From contig OX235279.1 of assembly GCA_944472155.2 (NCBI GenBank), forward strand, positions 139,100,920 to 139,164,919: a DNA stretch of 64,000 nucleotides. Direction: 5' to 3'. The notes under the pieces are model-generated. The model did not search any database. It was not told where the DNA came from and worked only from the letters and a program-made list of their open reading frames with translations. Origin of the DNA: Trichobilharzia szidati (lineage: Eukaryota > Platyhelminthes > Trematoda > Strigeidida > Schistosomatidae). This document shows positions 22,796-35,765 of this stretch, in pieces (the stretch's first letter is position 1; each line of letters begins with the position of its first letter). Both the position numbers and the translations under genes were made by a program.

Positions 22796-23634
22796 ATCGA
22801 ATTTAACAAAGTCACTTTGTAGACACTTTACTAATATCACATTCACTGATATTTATTAATAGGCAATATATATTGCTCATAAAAATATTATAACTGACTT
22901 TTCATCCTTTCGACCGATGCTAACTGTGCCAGGTTCTGTTTGTCAAATCTTCAGTTGAGGTTTAAATATGTTTTGATCGTCAATTTAGGTTCACTTTCAA
23001 TTTCGATTCATTTCCAGACAGTATGGCTAAGTTTTGTACTTACTGCCTAGCCTTTTGAAAATCTTTGAGGTATCCACTGCTTAAGAATTTCAAATTTTCT
23101 GCCAGGTGAAATCGTTACAATAGAAGCTTAAAACCCTCGTATCTTTTGATGCATGAGTATAAAAGTAATCTCAAGGTGTTCTCGCGCAGAGTATAGCAAA
23201 TGACACAACAGATATCTAGGCTGTGTAAAAAGGTCGATAAAACACCTCAAAAGCAACAAAACGTGATATTTGAAGTGTTCACAGTATTATTTTAAACACT
23301 CAGTTCAAAATCACACTAGTCCGTGAACAACATAAACTACCTAGTGAAATCTAAATTGTAATTGACCACCTCCATTCTATCTTATCAAGGCGGAGGAAAT
23401 GAAAAGGAAAGGAATACTACAAACATTTCATGTGTTACAATCGGCTGTTTTAAAGGTAACTTATTGTTCTCTCATACAGCTGAAATATCCGTTTTACCGT
23501 TTGCTATACTATGGTGCAAGAACATATTGCGATTACTTTTATCATCACATTCATTTCTGTAGATCCGCTTTTTGATTTGTTCTCATCGAAGGTAAATTTG
23601 ATTTGCATTTCATATTTTCAGGAGAGATTGTTAT
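22796..23634. other. No gene recognised
   Basis: AT-rich spacer between two SINEs with short random ORFs only. Confidence 0.45.
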
Positions 23635-23945
23635 TGGTTACAGGATTTCATCATGAGCTGACATTGGTTAGAGAACCATTGGAAAAAACCTGGCAGTACT
23701 GGGCAGCTGTTTCGTCCTAGTTTGGGACTCTTCGGCAGTACGCACCCACCGGGGTTCGAACCCAGGACCTTCTGGTTAAAAGGCGAGGTCGCACACCTTT
23801 AAGCCACTGGGACCCGATCCAATGGCCAGCCAGTGCATGAATTCTAACTTCTGCCAATTCACGATATAGCGCAACCTCTAGCCAATGTCTTCGGCGTGTA
23901 TTTGTCCTCACACCTGACCTGCTGCATCCTACTGGTCACGACTTG
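23635..23945 (-). mobile_element. Hammerhead SINE, family 1
   Basis: The minus strand has a tRNA-like region with a B box (CCTGGGTTCGAACCCC) followed by the ribozyme region: stem I strand GTACTG, core CCGAAGA, AGTCCC...GGAC stem II, GAAAC and AGCTGCC. Two key bases differ from the active pattern (U4 to C in the core, GUC to GCC at the cleavage site), so this copy should not cleave. Confidence 0.75.
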
Positions 23946-24789
23946 TTATATTATTCTCTTTATTTGTTTAAAAATTATCTGTCTAGAGAAATTTAATTTC
24001 AATACTACTGTTATGAATCTGCGGATTTCATTGAAAACCCAAAATTTGTGGATATCAGTGCTTTTTAATCATGATAGACGATATAATGTTATTCGTTACT
24101 GTGATGGCTAGTGATAGAATCGTGAAAAAGCATTTATTTTTATTTTGAACTGGCTAAAGTGGTGCATCTGCTCTCCAATGAATAACGGTGTCCACAAAGA
24201 GACTCTAACACAACATCCATCGTTTCAAACGCAAAATCCCTATTCAATGGACTACCGAAGAATTAATAGCGAGCAAAAATTTCAGATGGTGTTGAGATAT
24301 TCAAGCTAACAGACACAAATCAATTCGGTCTGCATAAATCAATCTTGATTAATTCTAAGTGCAAAAGATTGATGACAGTTCCTGGTTTTTATATCAGTGT
24401 TACGTATAAAACTTGGACAAGTGAACAAAATAACTGGTGAGAAAATATGTAGTTTTGTTAACTCAGGTATAACAAAAGCCTAACAAAGACGGATATGAAT
24501 TTGTTGACGTTTATGCGACCATCTCTTAATTGTTTTCTATTGTATTATAACAACCACATCTCATTTTCTCGAAGTGATTATTGATTATCAGGAAGGCTAC
24601 TGAATACAACATAAACTCAGTTAATTGTCCAACAATTTGTTCTTATTATTGTTTTTATTCATTGTTTAATTTTGTTATTTATTTAAAACAAAAGACCGGG
24701 TAAAATATGGCACCAAGAAGATGCGCCACACAATAATAATGACACAACATATGAAAGAATGGGTAGAGGATGAATGAAGGACTTTATCT
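23946..24789. other. No gene recognised
   Basis: AT-rich spacer with only short ORFs. Confidence 0.45.
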
Positions 24790-26360
24790 GGGAAGAGGGC
24801 AGTTACACTTAACAACACGAAACAGCATTCGTCGAATTACTTTCAGAAAGGGAAGGAAGAAGGAAATTGCAGCACGTTTGCCACTAATTACGATTCTTGG
24901 CCATATCTGATAAAGTATCGAGCAACCGATTTGAGCTGTCTCTCGGATCCAAACCAGGCAGTCGTGATATATCAACTGATGATAACCTACGACGAATAAC
25001 CTTCATCCCACGAAGCCAGGTCATGGACTGACCACTTCTCCACTTTTCTCATCCCTCCCTGGGGCTATCGAACATAGACCTGTACGGAAGCTGTTGGGAT
25101 AACATTCGTTGCACACGTCCAAGCCACCAAAGCCGGTGTTTCCAGATGACGACACTTAATGAATGATGATCTCCACTGTGTCCAAATACAATCTGCCAAA
25201 CCTAAGATTTGCTCACACGATGGCACTATCGAACGCAAGCAATTCTAAGGAGAGAGAGAGATGGTCGAATGTACAGAGTCGCCGCACATCTTCAGCTTGA
25301 AAAATCCAGGTTTTGCAGGCGTAAAGCAAAACAGCGCTCAGTGAAGTATTTTAAATCCGATGTTTTACAGCTAGGTTAACGTCGGGACGGTGCCAGGTGT
25401 GATTCAAGTTGACGTAGGCCACTCTGGCTCCATGATGCGGTTGAAAATCTCGTCCGTCACAACTACACCATAACTCACACAATTACCTGTTTACACGAAT
25501 TTATTGACAACTTCAAGAAGTTCACCTCCAAGATTGATTACAGATACAGACTCCTGCCAATGTTGTAACAGTAGCTTGCACTGAGACGGCACAGAGCATA
25601 TACCCGACTTACAGACACTGATCGCCAACTGATGAAGTGCAATTTGGGCAACCTGAATTCTAAGGCAGAGTAAGACTATATCGTCTGCATACTCGAGGTC
25701 AAAAAGTCTTACTCTAGGAAGCAGATCTATACTTTGACCACGTGCGTCCTTTAGAGTTGACTCGAAAATGTTATCGATGGCAAAGTTAAAGAGAAGTGGA
25801 GAGACTGAGCAACCCTGTCTAATGACACTGTTGGTTGGGAACAGTGATGATATCTGGTTGTATGCCCTCACTCTACCTGAGTTGTTTCTGTACAGGGCAT
25901 TCAAGATGTTAAGAAGCTTCTCATGTACACCCCTCTCTCACAGACAGTTCCATAGGACAGTTCTGTCCAACGAATCGAAGGCAGCCCTAAAACGAATAAC
26001 ATAATTATTTTTGGCCTGCAATACGAGTGGTGATGCTCCAATGACTGATAAAGGACGAACACATCATCAATGCGTCCACAGCCTGAACGAAACCCAGCCT
26101 TCTCTTCGCGAATCAACCCCCCACATGTTTTGCACAGCCCGCGAAGCAAGACAGCCGCCAGTATTCTAGACGCAATCGGTAGCAAACTGACACCCCCACG
26201 GTTGTCGCATGTATTACGTCGACCCCTTTTAAAGATGGGGACGAAGACAGCTTCATTCCACATTGATGACAGGTCTTTAGCTTCCCGTGCTTTGCTGAAC
26301 AAACTGGTCATATCTATGTTGAGAATCTCGCCACTATCTTTAAGAAGAGCCGGGGGTCAG
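24790..26360 (-). mobile_element. Non-LTR LINE of a second family, RT and C-terminal region
   Basis: Read right to left: WNEAVFVPIFKRGRRNTCDN, EEKAGFRSGCGRIDDVFVLY (25901-26311), then VIRQGCSVSPLLFNFAIDNI and FDLEYADDIVLLC (25491-25904), then the degraded C-terminal part (AEDVRRL, FGHSGDHH, HRLWWLGRV) to about 24790. Both RT aspartates (25680-25685) are present. Frame changes occur near 25905 and 25470. The family differs from SR2 (FADD-type RT). It resembles other trematode LINEs, but I do not assign a clade. Confidence 0.85.
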
Positions 26361-27116
26361 TTTCCTACATAAAGTTGAAAGCAAAAATAACAAGTTTTAA
26401 ATAGCTAAATGAACACCATTACAGTGCCTGTTTTGGTTAACTCGACCGGGAAGTATCTCAGCTCTGGCAAAAACCATGATACATAAAAAGGACGGATAAG
26501 TCTACTAGTATGCATATTCTAACAAATAACTTCATAAATTGTATACTGAGCAGTTTGATACTTTATCGTACAATTTTATGCTTTTATAAATTGATGGTCT
26601 TTAATCTTTCTGATTATCAGTACCTCCGTTAGCTGTTCGTTATTGTTCGAAAACTCAGTCTGTCCATATCGCTTCCAGTTGCTAATTAGTTCTCTTCAAA
26701 ACTCCTAAATTTGATGCGTTTTGTAACACAGCTATTTTGATGCGATGTGTTCACTTCAGGCTTTCACCTTCCAATGTTTGCACACTGGTACATATAGGAA
26801 AACAATTACATCTGGCTAGAATCATGTAAAAACCCAGCAGTGATGTATGGTACATCTCAGAATCTCTTGTACAAGACCCTGGTGAAGTGCTTAGAATATC
26901 TTCTCCATCTACAAGACTGCGCCTATTTGGGGATATGTCATCTGACCTAGTTGGTGTCAGTGTTGCGCAAAGCATTTTAAACGCAATCGCACCGATCGAC
27001 AGAAACCTCGTTTACAAGCTTTTCTGTGCTATATGAACAGAAGGTCAAACCAGATTAGAAGTGTTGTCATTTCGTCATTTCAGCCTATGGGTTCACGTAA
27101 TGCAGTTCGAACGCAG

Positions 27117-27600
27117 TTAAGGGCGAGTTCCAACAGCAGCTGACTGACATTCACATGCATAAAAGTTCCACAGATATCGTAGTGCTGGATGAAGAGCTGA
27201 ATGAACAGATAAAGCGTCTAGGATCAGAAGACAACCCTTTATGTAGTCAAGAGGGATTAGAAGATCGCAGATCAGCAGCTCTGCGCACATCACAACCTGT
27301 TTCCAAGCACCAATGACTTCCGGTAAAGTCACTGGCGTAATGCTACCTGACATCCTTCTTCTGCCAATCAAGCCAAAACTCAAATAGATCACTTTGCTGT
27401 CAGCTACTAATGGCATGTACGCATGCAGGACTGCTACTCTTTCTGAAAGATTTATCTGGATTCCGATCATACTTAAATGCGCCCCAAGATTTTCTTGCAA
27501 CTTTGTTGATCACAAATGTCATCATTAACAGGCTGATGTAAGAAAATAGGTAGTACATGCCACTGCTCCCCCAAATACCATAGACGAACATTGGCCTCAC
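27117..27600 (-). mobile_element. Possible endonuclease piece of the second LINE family
   Basis: Minus-strand frames contain INLSERVAVLHAYMPLVADS and further segments that resemble the LINE endonuclease region, upstream of the RT at 25.4-26.4 kb and on the same strand. Similarity is from memory and weak. The stretch 26361-27116 between them has no clear coding. Confidence 0.35.
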
Positions 27601-27979
27601 TTATAAAGCGCCATCAAAATGGCAAGTAAAGCCACCTGATGGCTTCAGGGATCATCACACTAAAAGTCACAATTTTTCTGTGGCTTCCTGTTCAACTTCT
27701 GTTCACTTTGCAACAGTTACTAGGACACATCTGCAGATAATGCTGGCTAACAAACATTGTACTTTCAGATATGAAGAGTGCCTTCTACTCACTGGACATA
27801 ACGGTTCTTTGTAATTGTGTGCTAGAAAGAGTTTGTTAACATCCTGAAAGCCTTACACGAAGATACCGCGGTACAGTAAGGGCATAAACTGGACATAACT
27901 ACTATTGTCGTTCTACAAACGGGTTAGACAGGCTTGCTCAGTCTCACAGTTTCATTTACTTTGCCATCGATGACATTCT

Positions 27980-27985
<6 letters not shown>

Positions 27986-28010
<25 letters not shown>
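27986..28010. repeat. TA dinucleotide microsatellite
   Basis: About twelve uninterrupted TA units. Confidence 0.95.
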
Positions 28011-28904
28011 CTTACATGGAAGATCATGTGAAGAAGTGAAAGCTTTTTGAAAATGACGGTAGAGAAAAGAGTGTACAGTGACGGTGTCTCTGGAGCTTTG
28101 CTCTACTCAGAACGCAGGGAAGGAATAAGGGCAGTAATAGTTTCTAGAACAATACTGTAAATGAATGAAGCAAGAACTACAGTAGTCTGTGCATTTTTTA
28201 ACTGTCAGCAGATGATGTGTTCGCAAAAAATGAAATTCATCTTATTTTACAGTAATCACAATTCTCCTTCTAATTTAAATCATAGCTTCTGATAGATAAA
28301 ATAATAGGTTGCATTTGGTTAAAACAAACTGTGTCACACGATGGGTGTGAAACGTACTTTCGAATATTCAGAGAGTGACTTGAAGCAATCACTTATGTCA
28401 GCCATATCATGTGATAACACAATTTTTTTCTTTTAGACACTTAAAGTATTTCCAAGTGAAAAATAAACAATAAGATATCACAGCTGTTTTGCTGCTCAGT
28501 GAGTTGTAACCACTCAAAATGGAATTTCCACAACACTATTAATTCCAGAATATTAGTAAAGGATAAACCAATTTTTTTGAAAATAACGCCATGTGATACT
28601 ATGACATTCTTTCTCATGATTTAATTCTAACCTAATAACGAACAGCATACTTCACTGCTTATTACAGACATGGATTTTAGGAGTCAGGGTGTTTTTCTAT
28701 ACCGGAATGATGGACTGCTCTATAATTCAACTCTCAAAGCATCCTCAGACTTACTTCGATTGATTATCCTTGTCAGCGCTCCTCAACAGAATTCATCTGG
28801 AAGAAGACCATTATCGAACACATCTCTTTAATGTCTGTGAAACGTATGTGCATTGTAGAACAGACCAAGTTAGTTACAATAATATTTCAGTAGTTGACAT
28901 GTGC
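28011..28904. other. No gene recognised
   Basis: AT-rich spacer. No element or exon could be supported. Confidence 0.45.
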
Positions 28905-30290
28905 AAGACCTTGTAGTAACCCTCGTTTTACTGTGAGGGGAAGAGCTAGGTGTTGGTGAAGGAATCCAGGAAAATGCGTAGTTCTTTTATACATCGTCAT
29001 TTCCATGCAGCAGTCTGTTATTCATTGTACTTTGCAGTCTAGCACGGGTAGTTCCCCAAATTCATTCTATATTTGAGTGATGAATTGTTTGACTCTCTAT
29101 GTCTATTTATACGTGAGAAGAATTTCTCAATATCATTCTTTTTCATTATTACTACCGTGTCATCTACACATCTTCACCAGCATTTCATTGGTGATATGAA
29201 TGGTTTAAGTGCACTTTCTTCTCAAAAGTTAATGGTTATGTCAGGTATAATTGGTGAGATGGACGATCCCGTGGCTATTCCCTCATTTTGTTGGCATATT
29301 TTTCCTTCAAATGTAAAATGTGTAGTCACTGGACAGAATTCAACCCTTTTTGTTGTCTCCTCTACAGATAATTGTGTTCCGTATTTTAGGTCATCATCTT
29401 CATTTATTCTTGCTTTTAGTGTAATCATAGCCAATATGTTTGGGTATTTTAGTATAGAGATTGTTTACATCAAAGCTGACTAGTATTTCCTTTCCGTATA
29501 TTTCAGTGATTTCAAATCGTTTATCTAATTCAAGTGAATCTACTATTTCAGCTTTTGAGTTGTCCCTTGTCGGTCTTAGTGTTGTCGTGTTTCTGAAATC
29601 TACAGTCTTTATTACCGGATACACAACTTTGTGTAGCTTTATCGTGCCATAAATCCGAGGTATATTACACGATTTTGGCATGATTTCAGACTATTTTGAC
29701 CTGCCAATTATTTCCGTTACCCGTCTAACAACCTTTGCTGTCTCTCTCACTGTTTTTTTTTTGTCGTCGTTTTTGATGATTTGATCATTAGGGCATAAGG
29801 CCCAGATCGCAAACGTTCATACATCGTCATCGTTTAATTTGTTTTTTTAGGGATTACTGTTGTGTCTCCTTTGTCTTTTTGAGTAATCACACTGGATTTA
29901 TCTGCTTTTATGTCTCTAAATGCTTCAAATTCTCATTTGACTATATTCGGTTTTTCTGCTCTTTATCTCTTCAATGATAGTGGACATTATGCCCGTGCCT
30001 ATTTTGTCTTTTTTGTTTGTCACATCTTTCTGAAGTTATTTCAGTCACCTGTATGACGTATTAAACTTTTCTTGCTAATATTGAAGCTCATTCATTCTTT
30101 TTGTGCAGAGAGTTTAAGACCAGAGTCATCCATCTGAACAAAGATCGTCATTAATTGAAAAACTTTCTTTATAAACTATTTGCATATTTTAATAAAGATT
30201 GAGTAACTTTAAGGTAGACTTTATTGATGAAGCGAAGTCATTAGGTTCTTGGCTAATGTTGGTTTGTGGGAAAACTTATTGAAATATTTC
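28905..30290 (-). mobile_element. Penelope-like element PLE-4, 3'-truncated
   Basis: Read right to left: FEAFRDIKADKSSVITQKDK (about 29935-29880), GPYALMI-like piece, IPRIYGTIKLHK (about 29650), ILVSFDVNNLYTKIP (about 29490), HFTFEGKICQQNEGIATGSS (about 29310), CVDDTVVIMKKND (about 29170-29130) and TVKRGLLQGLA (about 28930). CVDD keeps both catalytic aspartates. Stops and frameshifts separate the blocks, and no GIY-YIG domain follows: the sequence stops matching at about 28905. Family is closest to PLE-6 and PLE-7. Confidence 0.85.
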
Positions 30291-30309
30291 GAATCGCCGG
30301 GGATCATTT

Positions 30310-30873
30310 AATCAGGTATCATTTATAGGTTGCTCACTCATTTCTTGAGTTTTGTTGTGGACATCCTTGTGTCCGAAGACATTCCCTCTAATCACCAAAT
30401 CAGTAAAAGCATAGTAGTCTGTTAGGTGTTTTACAATTTTACTGATTCCATAGACGCCCTTGCGACCCATGATGAGTTCCCTTTTTGTTGCACCTGTTGC
30501 CAGTGTATCTTGCATTCATATTACCAATTAGAAATCTGATGTCATCATCTAGGTGAAGTTTTGTCCATTACTATTTCCAGTAGTCTGTAGAATTCTTCCT
30601 TCATCTCTGCCTGGTCTGCATTGTATGTGGGTGGGAATTATTGTGTAAATATAACTTTCCTTCCTACTCATTTGAATGCCGCTGCGATGATCTTGGAGGA
30701 GATTGGTTCCCAATTCATTATCGCCTTCGATAATTATGTCGGTCCTCACAGATTCCTAACAATTCAATCGCTTTTTTATTTCTTCCTTAGTCTCAGTAGC
30801 CTTGCTAGTCTATCTCGGGCATACTGCTGACAGTCGATGTCCCCTTACTTTAGCTTTCATCAAAGGAATAGAC
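30310..30873 (-). mobile_element. SR2-type LINE endonuclease fragment, split by a PLE
   Basis: Minus-strand blocks DNELGTNLLQDHRSGIQ, LQTTGNSNGQ, ATKRELIMGR and FTDLVIRGNVFGHKDVHN match the SR2 endonuclease of the 58-kb copy in order but in shifting frames. The SR2 leader-like sequence resumes at 31504-31620 (AAAGGCTTTCACCAGCT), on the far side of the inserted PLE. Confidence 0.8.
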
Positions 30874-30886
30874 ATCTGCTAGATGG

Positions 30887-31503
30887 TGTAAAACTTGGGC
30901 ACTGTGGTAGTAAGTAATTCCATATTAGTTTGTTTATTAGACGTTTCGAACAAAATTTATTGTTCATAATCATATCAAGTGTAATCACACAACTTTGAAA
31001 CTTGAGTTTTATAGTTTTCTTAACCTTACAGCACAGCTACATAGGTCAAACTAGTAGAACAGGAGAAGTCAGACTAACTGAACATAAAAACTTAGCAAAA
31101 TCTAGATTGGTTGATCCAAATAAGATAAGAAATCTAGAGAATAGTTCAGCCATCGATAGCACTACATGCAGTTACACACAACCATCCAATAGGATGGGAT
31201 AGGATGACAGTTTTAAAATCTAATGTCACAGGGTATAGGGAGAGATTGATAACAGAAGCTTTGTTTATCGAATCAACTGCAAATACATGTTATAGGAATG
31301 ATTCATCGCCTGTCCCCGATATCTGAAAAATTCTACTACCCCTACGACAAATAGAAAACAAAGAAAACTATAAAACTCAAGTTTCGAAGTCGTATGATTA
31401 CAATTGATATGATTAGGAACAATAAATTTTGTTCGAAACGTCATCCAGTAAATAATACTGTTTCACTGTGTGATATATCTAATAAACAAACTAATATGGA
31501 ATT
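30887..31503 (+). mobile_element. 5'-truncated PLE with inverted 3'-end copy, in an SR2 fragment
   Basis: The 617-bp insert is bounded by the 13-bp direct repeat ATCTGCTAGATGG (30874-30886 and 31504-31516) and interrupts SR2 sequence. It contains a GIY-YIG piece (HSYIGQTSRTGEVRLTEHKN, then DPNKIRNLENSSAI) and the PLE 3' end with a hammerhead-like motif (31403-31446). The left end is an inverted copy of the same 3' end (30910-31020 against 31360-31503), lacking about 44 bp. Truncated copies with an inverted end segment are typical of PLEs. Confidence 0.88.
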
Positions 31504-31516
31504 ATCTGCTAGATGG

Positions 31517-33049
31517 CATGACAAAGGCTTTCACCAGCTACCAATTCCAGCGAACAATAACTTCATTTTTCATATGTTTTTTGTGCTTTAACGCTGTCTT
31601 ATCGACTGAGCTGTCGTTCTAGGATATAGTCGCTAGCCCCACACGTAGTCTTTCCTCCTTTTCTATCATCAGGACTGGTTAATAAAACAGTGAGGTTACT
31701 GACTCAGTCAGGCAGTGATATTTCTTTGTGCTACTTATAAATATGTAAAAGTAGTACGAATAGCAAGGTATTTTGAGAGCCAGTGACAATTTATAAATCT
31801 TTGGAAAGACAAGTTACTGACAAACAAGTGAAAATATTTGCAATAAAGAATTGCTAATATTATCTGCAAACGGGGATATCAGTATAAGGTTTACCACTGT
31901 GTTAATGTTCATTGTATTTTGTTCCTATAAACACTGGATCTTCTTACAGCAGTTTTATTTATTTTAATCTCACTTACTGATCACCTCATACTGATCATGA
32001 AATCAAAAGTAAATCAATTTGATTAACCGACTGGAGTTGTTTGGAATAATGGTACACAATTAAATGAATAAAGAATGGCAAATAGTTTCAAAGATAACTA
32101 CACACTAACAGTGCGTATACTGACCTACAAATACATTGGAAAAGGGTAAACCCAATGATCATTTCAGTATTGAAGCCTGAAGGAGGGAAATTCAATAATC
32201 GCGGAAATAACTCCACACTTCTTTTGGATATTTTAAAGCACCTTGCTACCATTCATATAAAAAGATGAGATGCTCTATGATCACGAAAGGAAATAAAGTT
32301 TGAAAGTTGTGTAGTTACTTTATTACAACTATAACTAACAAATTGCACTTAAAGCCTCAGCCCATAAACGATACCTCACCATATGATTACGTTAAACACA
32401 CTGTTACGCCCCTATAATATCGTTCAAGTTCTATATTCTTACTTCCTATGAACCAAACAACCTATCAGCTAAGACTATTTAGTAGTATTTGACCGAAAAA
32501 TCGATTTCTGTTTATTACATGCATAAAATTAATTTTAGTGAATGAATCCTCGTGATATGTATCATACTGGGTGATCGATAAAGATTGAATGCTTACAAAC
32601 TGTTATCCTAATCAAGCTACATAATACATTCCTAATACTCATATTGTGTTGTTTATATCAACAGGTAGTAATTTGTTTACTGTTATTTTATTGATCTGTA
32701 TTTCATTGAATATCTGTTACACAACATGATATTATAGACAAATATGATTAGAATATTCCATTTTTGCTGACTAAGCCTAGCTACTGAAAATTTTTATAAC
32801 AATAAGTCACATTAAAGTATTCTATAAAAAATCTCATATTTCTCACATAAATTTGTAAAAGTATTCCCTTGGGCAAAAATAACTAATTAAGTAGAATAAC
32901 ACTGGATAAATTGAGTTCACTTAAAAAAAAGAGGTCATGGTATTTCAGAAAATCACTGGGTGAAATTTGTGTTGACAACTGCTGAATTCATATCTTTGCT
33001 TCACTAATTCTGAATGCATGTCTCACCGAGAATATCGGAACTTCGGGAT
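31517..33049. other. SR2 leader remnant, then no gene recognised
   Basis: 31517-31620 continues the split SR2 fragment (minus strand). The rest is AT-rich with no element or exon supported. Confidence 0.45.
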
Positions 33050-35245
33050 GTAGGGACCTCAGCTAGTTTACTAGCCTTCCAGTTGTCTAGCAGGTCACAA
33101 GCCCGGGAAAAGAGGGATGTTTGGGCGTGGGGCTAGCAACCCTACTCCAAAAAATCAATCAAACTGCTCTAGAAACCTTAAAGCACAAGAAAAATACTAA
33201 AGATAAAAAGATATATTTTTCACTGGAATCAGAGAGACGAAAGGACACTAGCTGGTGGAAGCTTTCAGGAAGCCAGGCAGGCGATTTGTCTTCTTTGGAT
33301 GAAAGCGAAAATAAGCAGACTTCTTTGCATTCAGTGATCTGTTGATTGAAAGGAGCGTGTACAAATACAAGAGTATACACAAGGCCAGCAACATGGATTT
33401 CTCTTGACAGGCACACCAGAAACCAGACAGACATCATCTGAATGCTGCATAAGAAAGTGGAGACGCAGCCTTCTGAACACACAGTCGAGAAGGGGAGCAT
33501 TTGTGGGCTCAGACCGTTATCTAACGCAAGGAAACTTCAAGATCAAGGTGAAATTCTCCAAAGCAACAGGAGACAGAGCATAATCTAATTTCGACTCTCA
33601 TAAAGTGAAGGACAGAACTATAAAAGACACCAGTGCAGCCATCAGGGCAAAGTCGGAGACATTACGTGGTATCACTGAGGAAACCTGTGTGGAAGAACAG
33701 TGGAACTAACTCTCTGAAGGTGATGTTCAGGGAAAAGTGTACAACTGTCCTAGGAAGAAGGAAGAAATACGACAAGGAATGGCTCTCAATTGATACTTAG
33801 AAGCTAATAGAAGAGAGGGGGAGAGTGTAACAGAAGATGAACCAATTTAGAAATGACTAACAGAAAGAGCAGTTGAGCTCAGTGTGACTCTCAATGAATA
33901 AAGAAGTGAAGAAGAGTGCTAGGAAAGACAAAATGACAATTCTACGACACACTGGCAAGCAACTGAAGTAAGCAAACTGCAGGTAAAAGAAACCTCAGAA
34001 CGTTATACCAGATAACTAGGTCTCTATTTAAGAACAAACTGGGTGTGGGAAAAGCGCATTATGTATGAAACAAATCACTGTGCTGCGTATCATAAACAAA
34101 CAGAGCATACAATGGTAGTCACACCTCTGTCTCAACTTCAATGACTTTGATAAGGCCTTCAACAGAGTTAATCGGGAAGTAATTTGGAAACTACTTCAAC
34201 ACCACGGAATGCCTCAAGTCTTTATCAACAGCTATATGACAATATCACGTGTCAGGTGATCCACAACGGTAAAATCATTGAAGCCTTTTATATGAATACA
34301 GGAGTAAGACAAGGCTGACTACTATAACCGATGATATTCCTAGTTGTAGTGGACTGAATCATGCGTCATGCTGTAGGGAGCGAGAATTCGGGAATACGTC
34401 GGACTGAAGATCTGGATTTTGCAGATGTTATGTATCTAATGTCACACAAACTCAAAGACTTACAGGCGAAAAGCAAAAAACTGACTGTAGAAGCAGAGAA
34501 GATAGGACTCGGGGTGAACACAGAGAAGACGGAGATGATGAAGACAACCAGCCAACAGCATAAACAGCCTGCACCAATCATTATCAACGGAATAAATTTG
34601 AAGGAGGTCACCACCTCCACCTATCTAGTCAAAATCATTTCATTTGCAGGCGATTGACACAGATGAGGACGTGGAAACCAGAAGTGGAAAGATAAGGTAC
34701 ACCTACATCACTCTGAAATCAGTTTGGAAATCTTCTGCACTCAGCCAACATACAGAACGAGATTCAGATTTTCAATACAAATGTTAAGTTATTTCTTCAG
34801 TACGGGTCAGAAACTTGGCGCACGCTTCACCTAAAGCATTTCCAACAGGCTAAGACAGAATTTTGTCAACAGCTGCCTTCGCTCTATACTGAAGACCAGA
34901 TGGTCAGTCACAAAGGGTAAATAACATGGCACTTCAGGAACGAACTAACCAAGGACTTATTCTGTTCTTCAACAAATATGATGAAGGAAATGGAGGTGAA
35001 TTAGACATACCACGAGTAGACTGTTGACTGATATCACACTTCAGGCTCCATAGCGGAACCGAAATAGAGGAGGATGGTGTGTGTGTTGGTCCGAGGATGA
35101 CATAGCGAAGATCCTATGAGGCGGAAGTGAAAGCCTGTGAGCAATCGTTTATCCACCTTAAGAGGATTGCAGAGAGTACAGTGTGGCACCGGTAGGCTGA
35201 AGAAGCCGCATGTTCCACTCAGAAACCAAGGGAATATTTAAAATA
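33050..35245 (+). mobile_element. SR2-type LINE, internally deleted and decayed
   Basis: The leader (GTTTACTAGCCTTCCAGTTG, then GGCGTGGGGCTAGCAACCC) matches other SR2-type copies. After about 33300 the sequence jumps to the late endonuclease (FSDLLIERSVYKYKSIHKAS), so most of the endonuclease is deleted. RT blocks follow: NDFDKAFNRVNREVIWKLLQ (about 34140) and EDLDFADVMYLMSHKLKDLQ (about 34410), where the second catalytic Asp of FADD is Val. The end (AAGAAGCCGCATGTTCCACT) matches the 3' terminus of the 58-kb copy. Many stops; inactive. Confidence 0.85.
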
Positions 35246-35682
35246 AATCACTGTTTTCATTAAGAATTTATTTATACATTTGACCCAGGGAAATCCATCT
35301 CACGGTTATTTGTTGCCCAAAAATCGTTCAGTGTTAATCGTTCTACAACTCAACAAACTCTTTAACTGTTATACAGGTAAATGTGTCTTAGTGACTAGAT
35401 TTACATGAATTTCTTGAAGTTCTAAACAGAACTTGTTATTACTGGGACAACCAAGTGAAATATGGAAACGTTTACCAGTAGAATACTTTGCATTTTAGTT
35501 ATGTTATGTTGTATCACTGTTTATGTTTATCAATTCCAATTGTTCCGTGATGAAATTATACATTGCCACAATGTCCAAACGATTTTCTTTTACCTAGGAA
35601 AAATTCCATTCCACTTTGGTTTTCAGTGTTATTTAGCCACAAAATCAGCTGGCATAGAGAGTTTCTTGTAAGGTTTTTTTTT

Positions 35683-35765
35683 ATTTACAGCTTGATTCCA
35701 CACCGTATTTTCAGTATAAGTATGGAATTTTCAGCATGGATATCGGTAGCCCAAATTCAGGCCAA
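35683..35765 (-). mobile_element. SINE family 2, 3' fragment
   Basis: TTTACAGCTTGATTCCACAC, then CGTATTTTCAGTATAAGTAT, matches the 3' body of 22606-22795. The tRNA-like head is missing. Confidence 0.75.

Noticed and set aside
22664..22846. 60-codon minus-strand ORF with ASVAQWLGL
   Set aside because: Translation of a tRNA-like SINE head, a common artefact.
29740..29860. Apparent insertion inside PLE-4 with a T-run
   Set aside because: In another frame the segment reads GPYALMI like PLE-7, so it is PLE sequence with frameshifts, not an insert.
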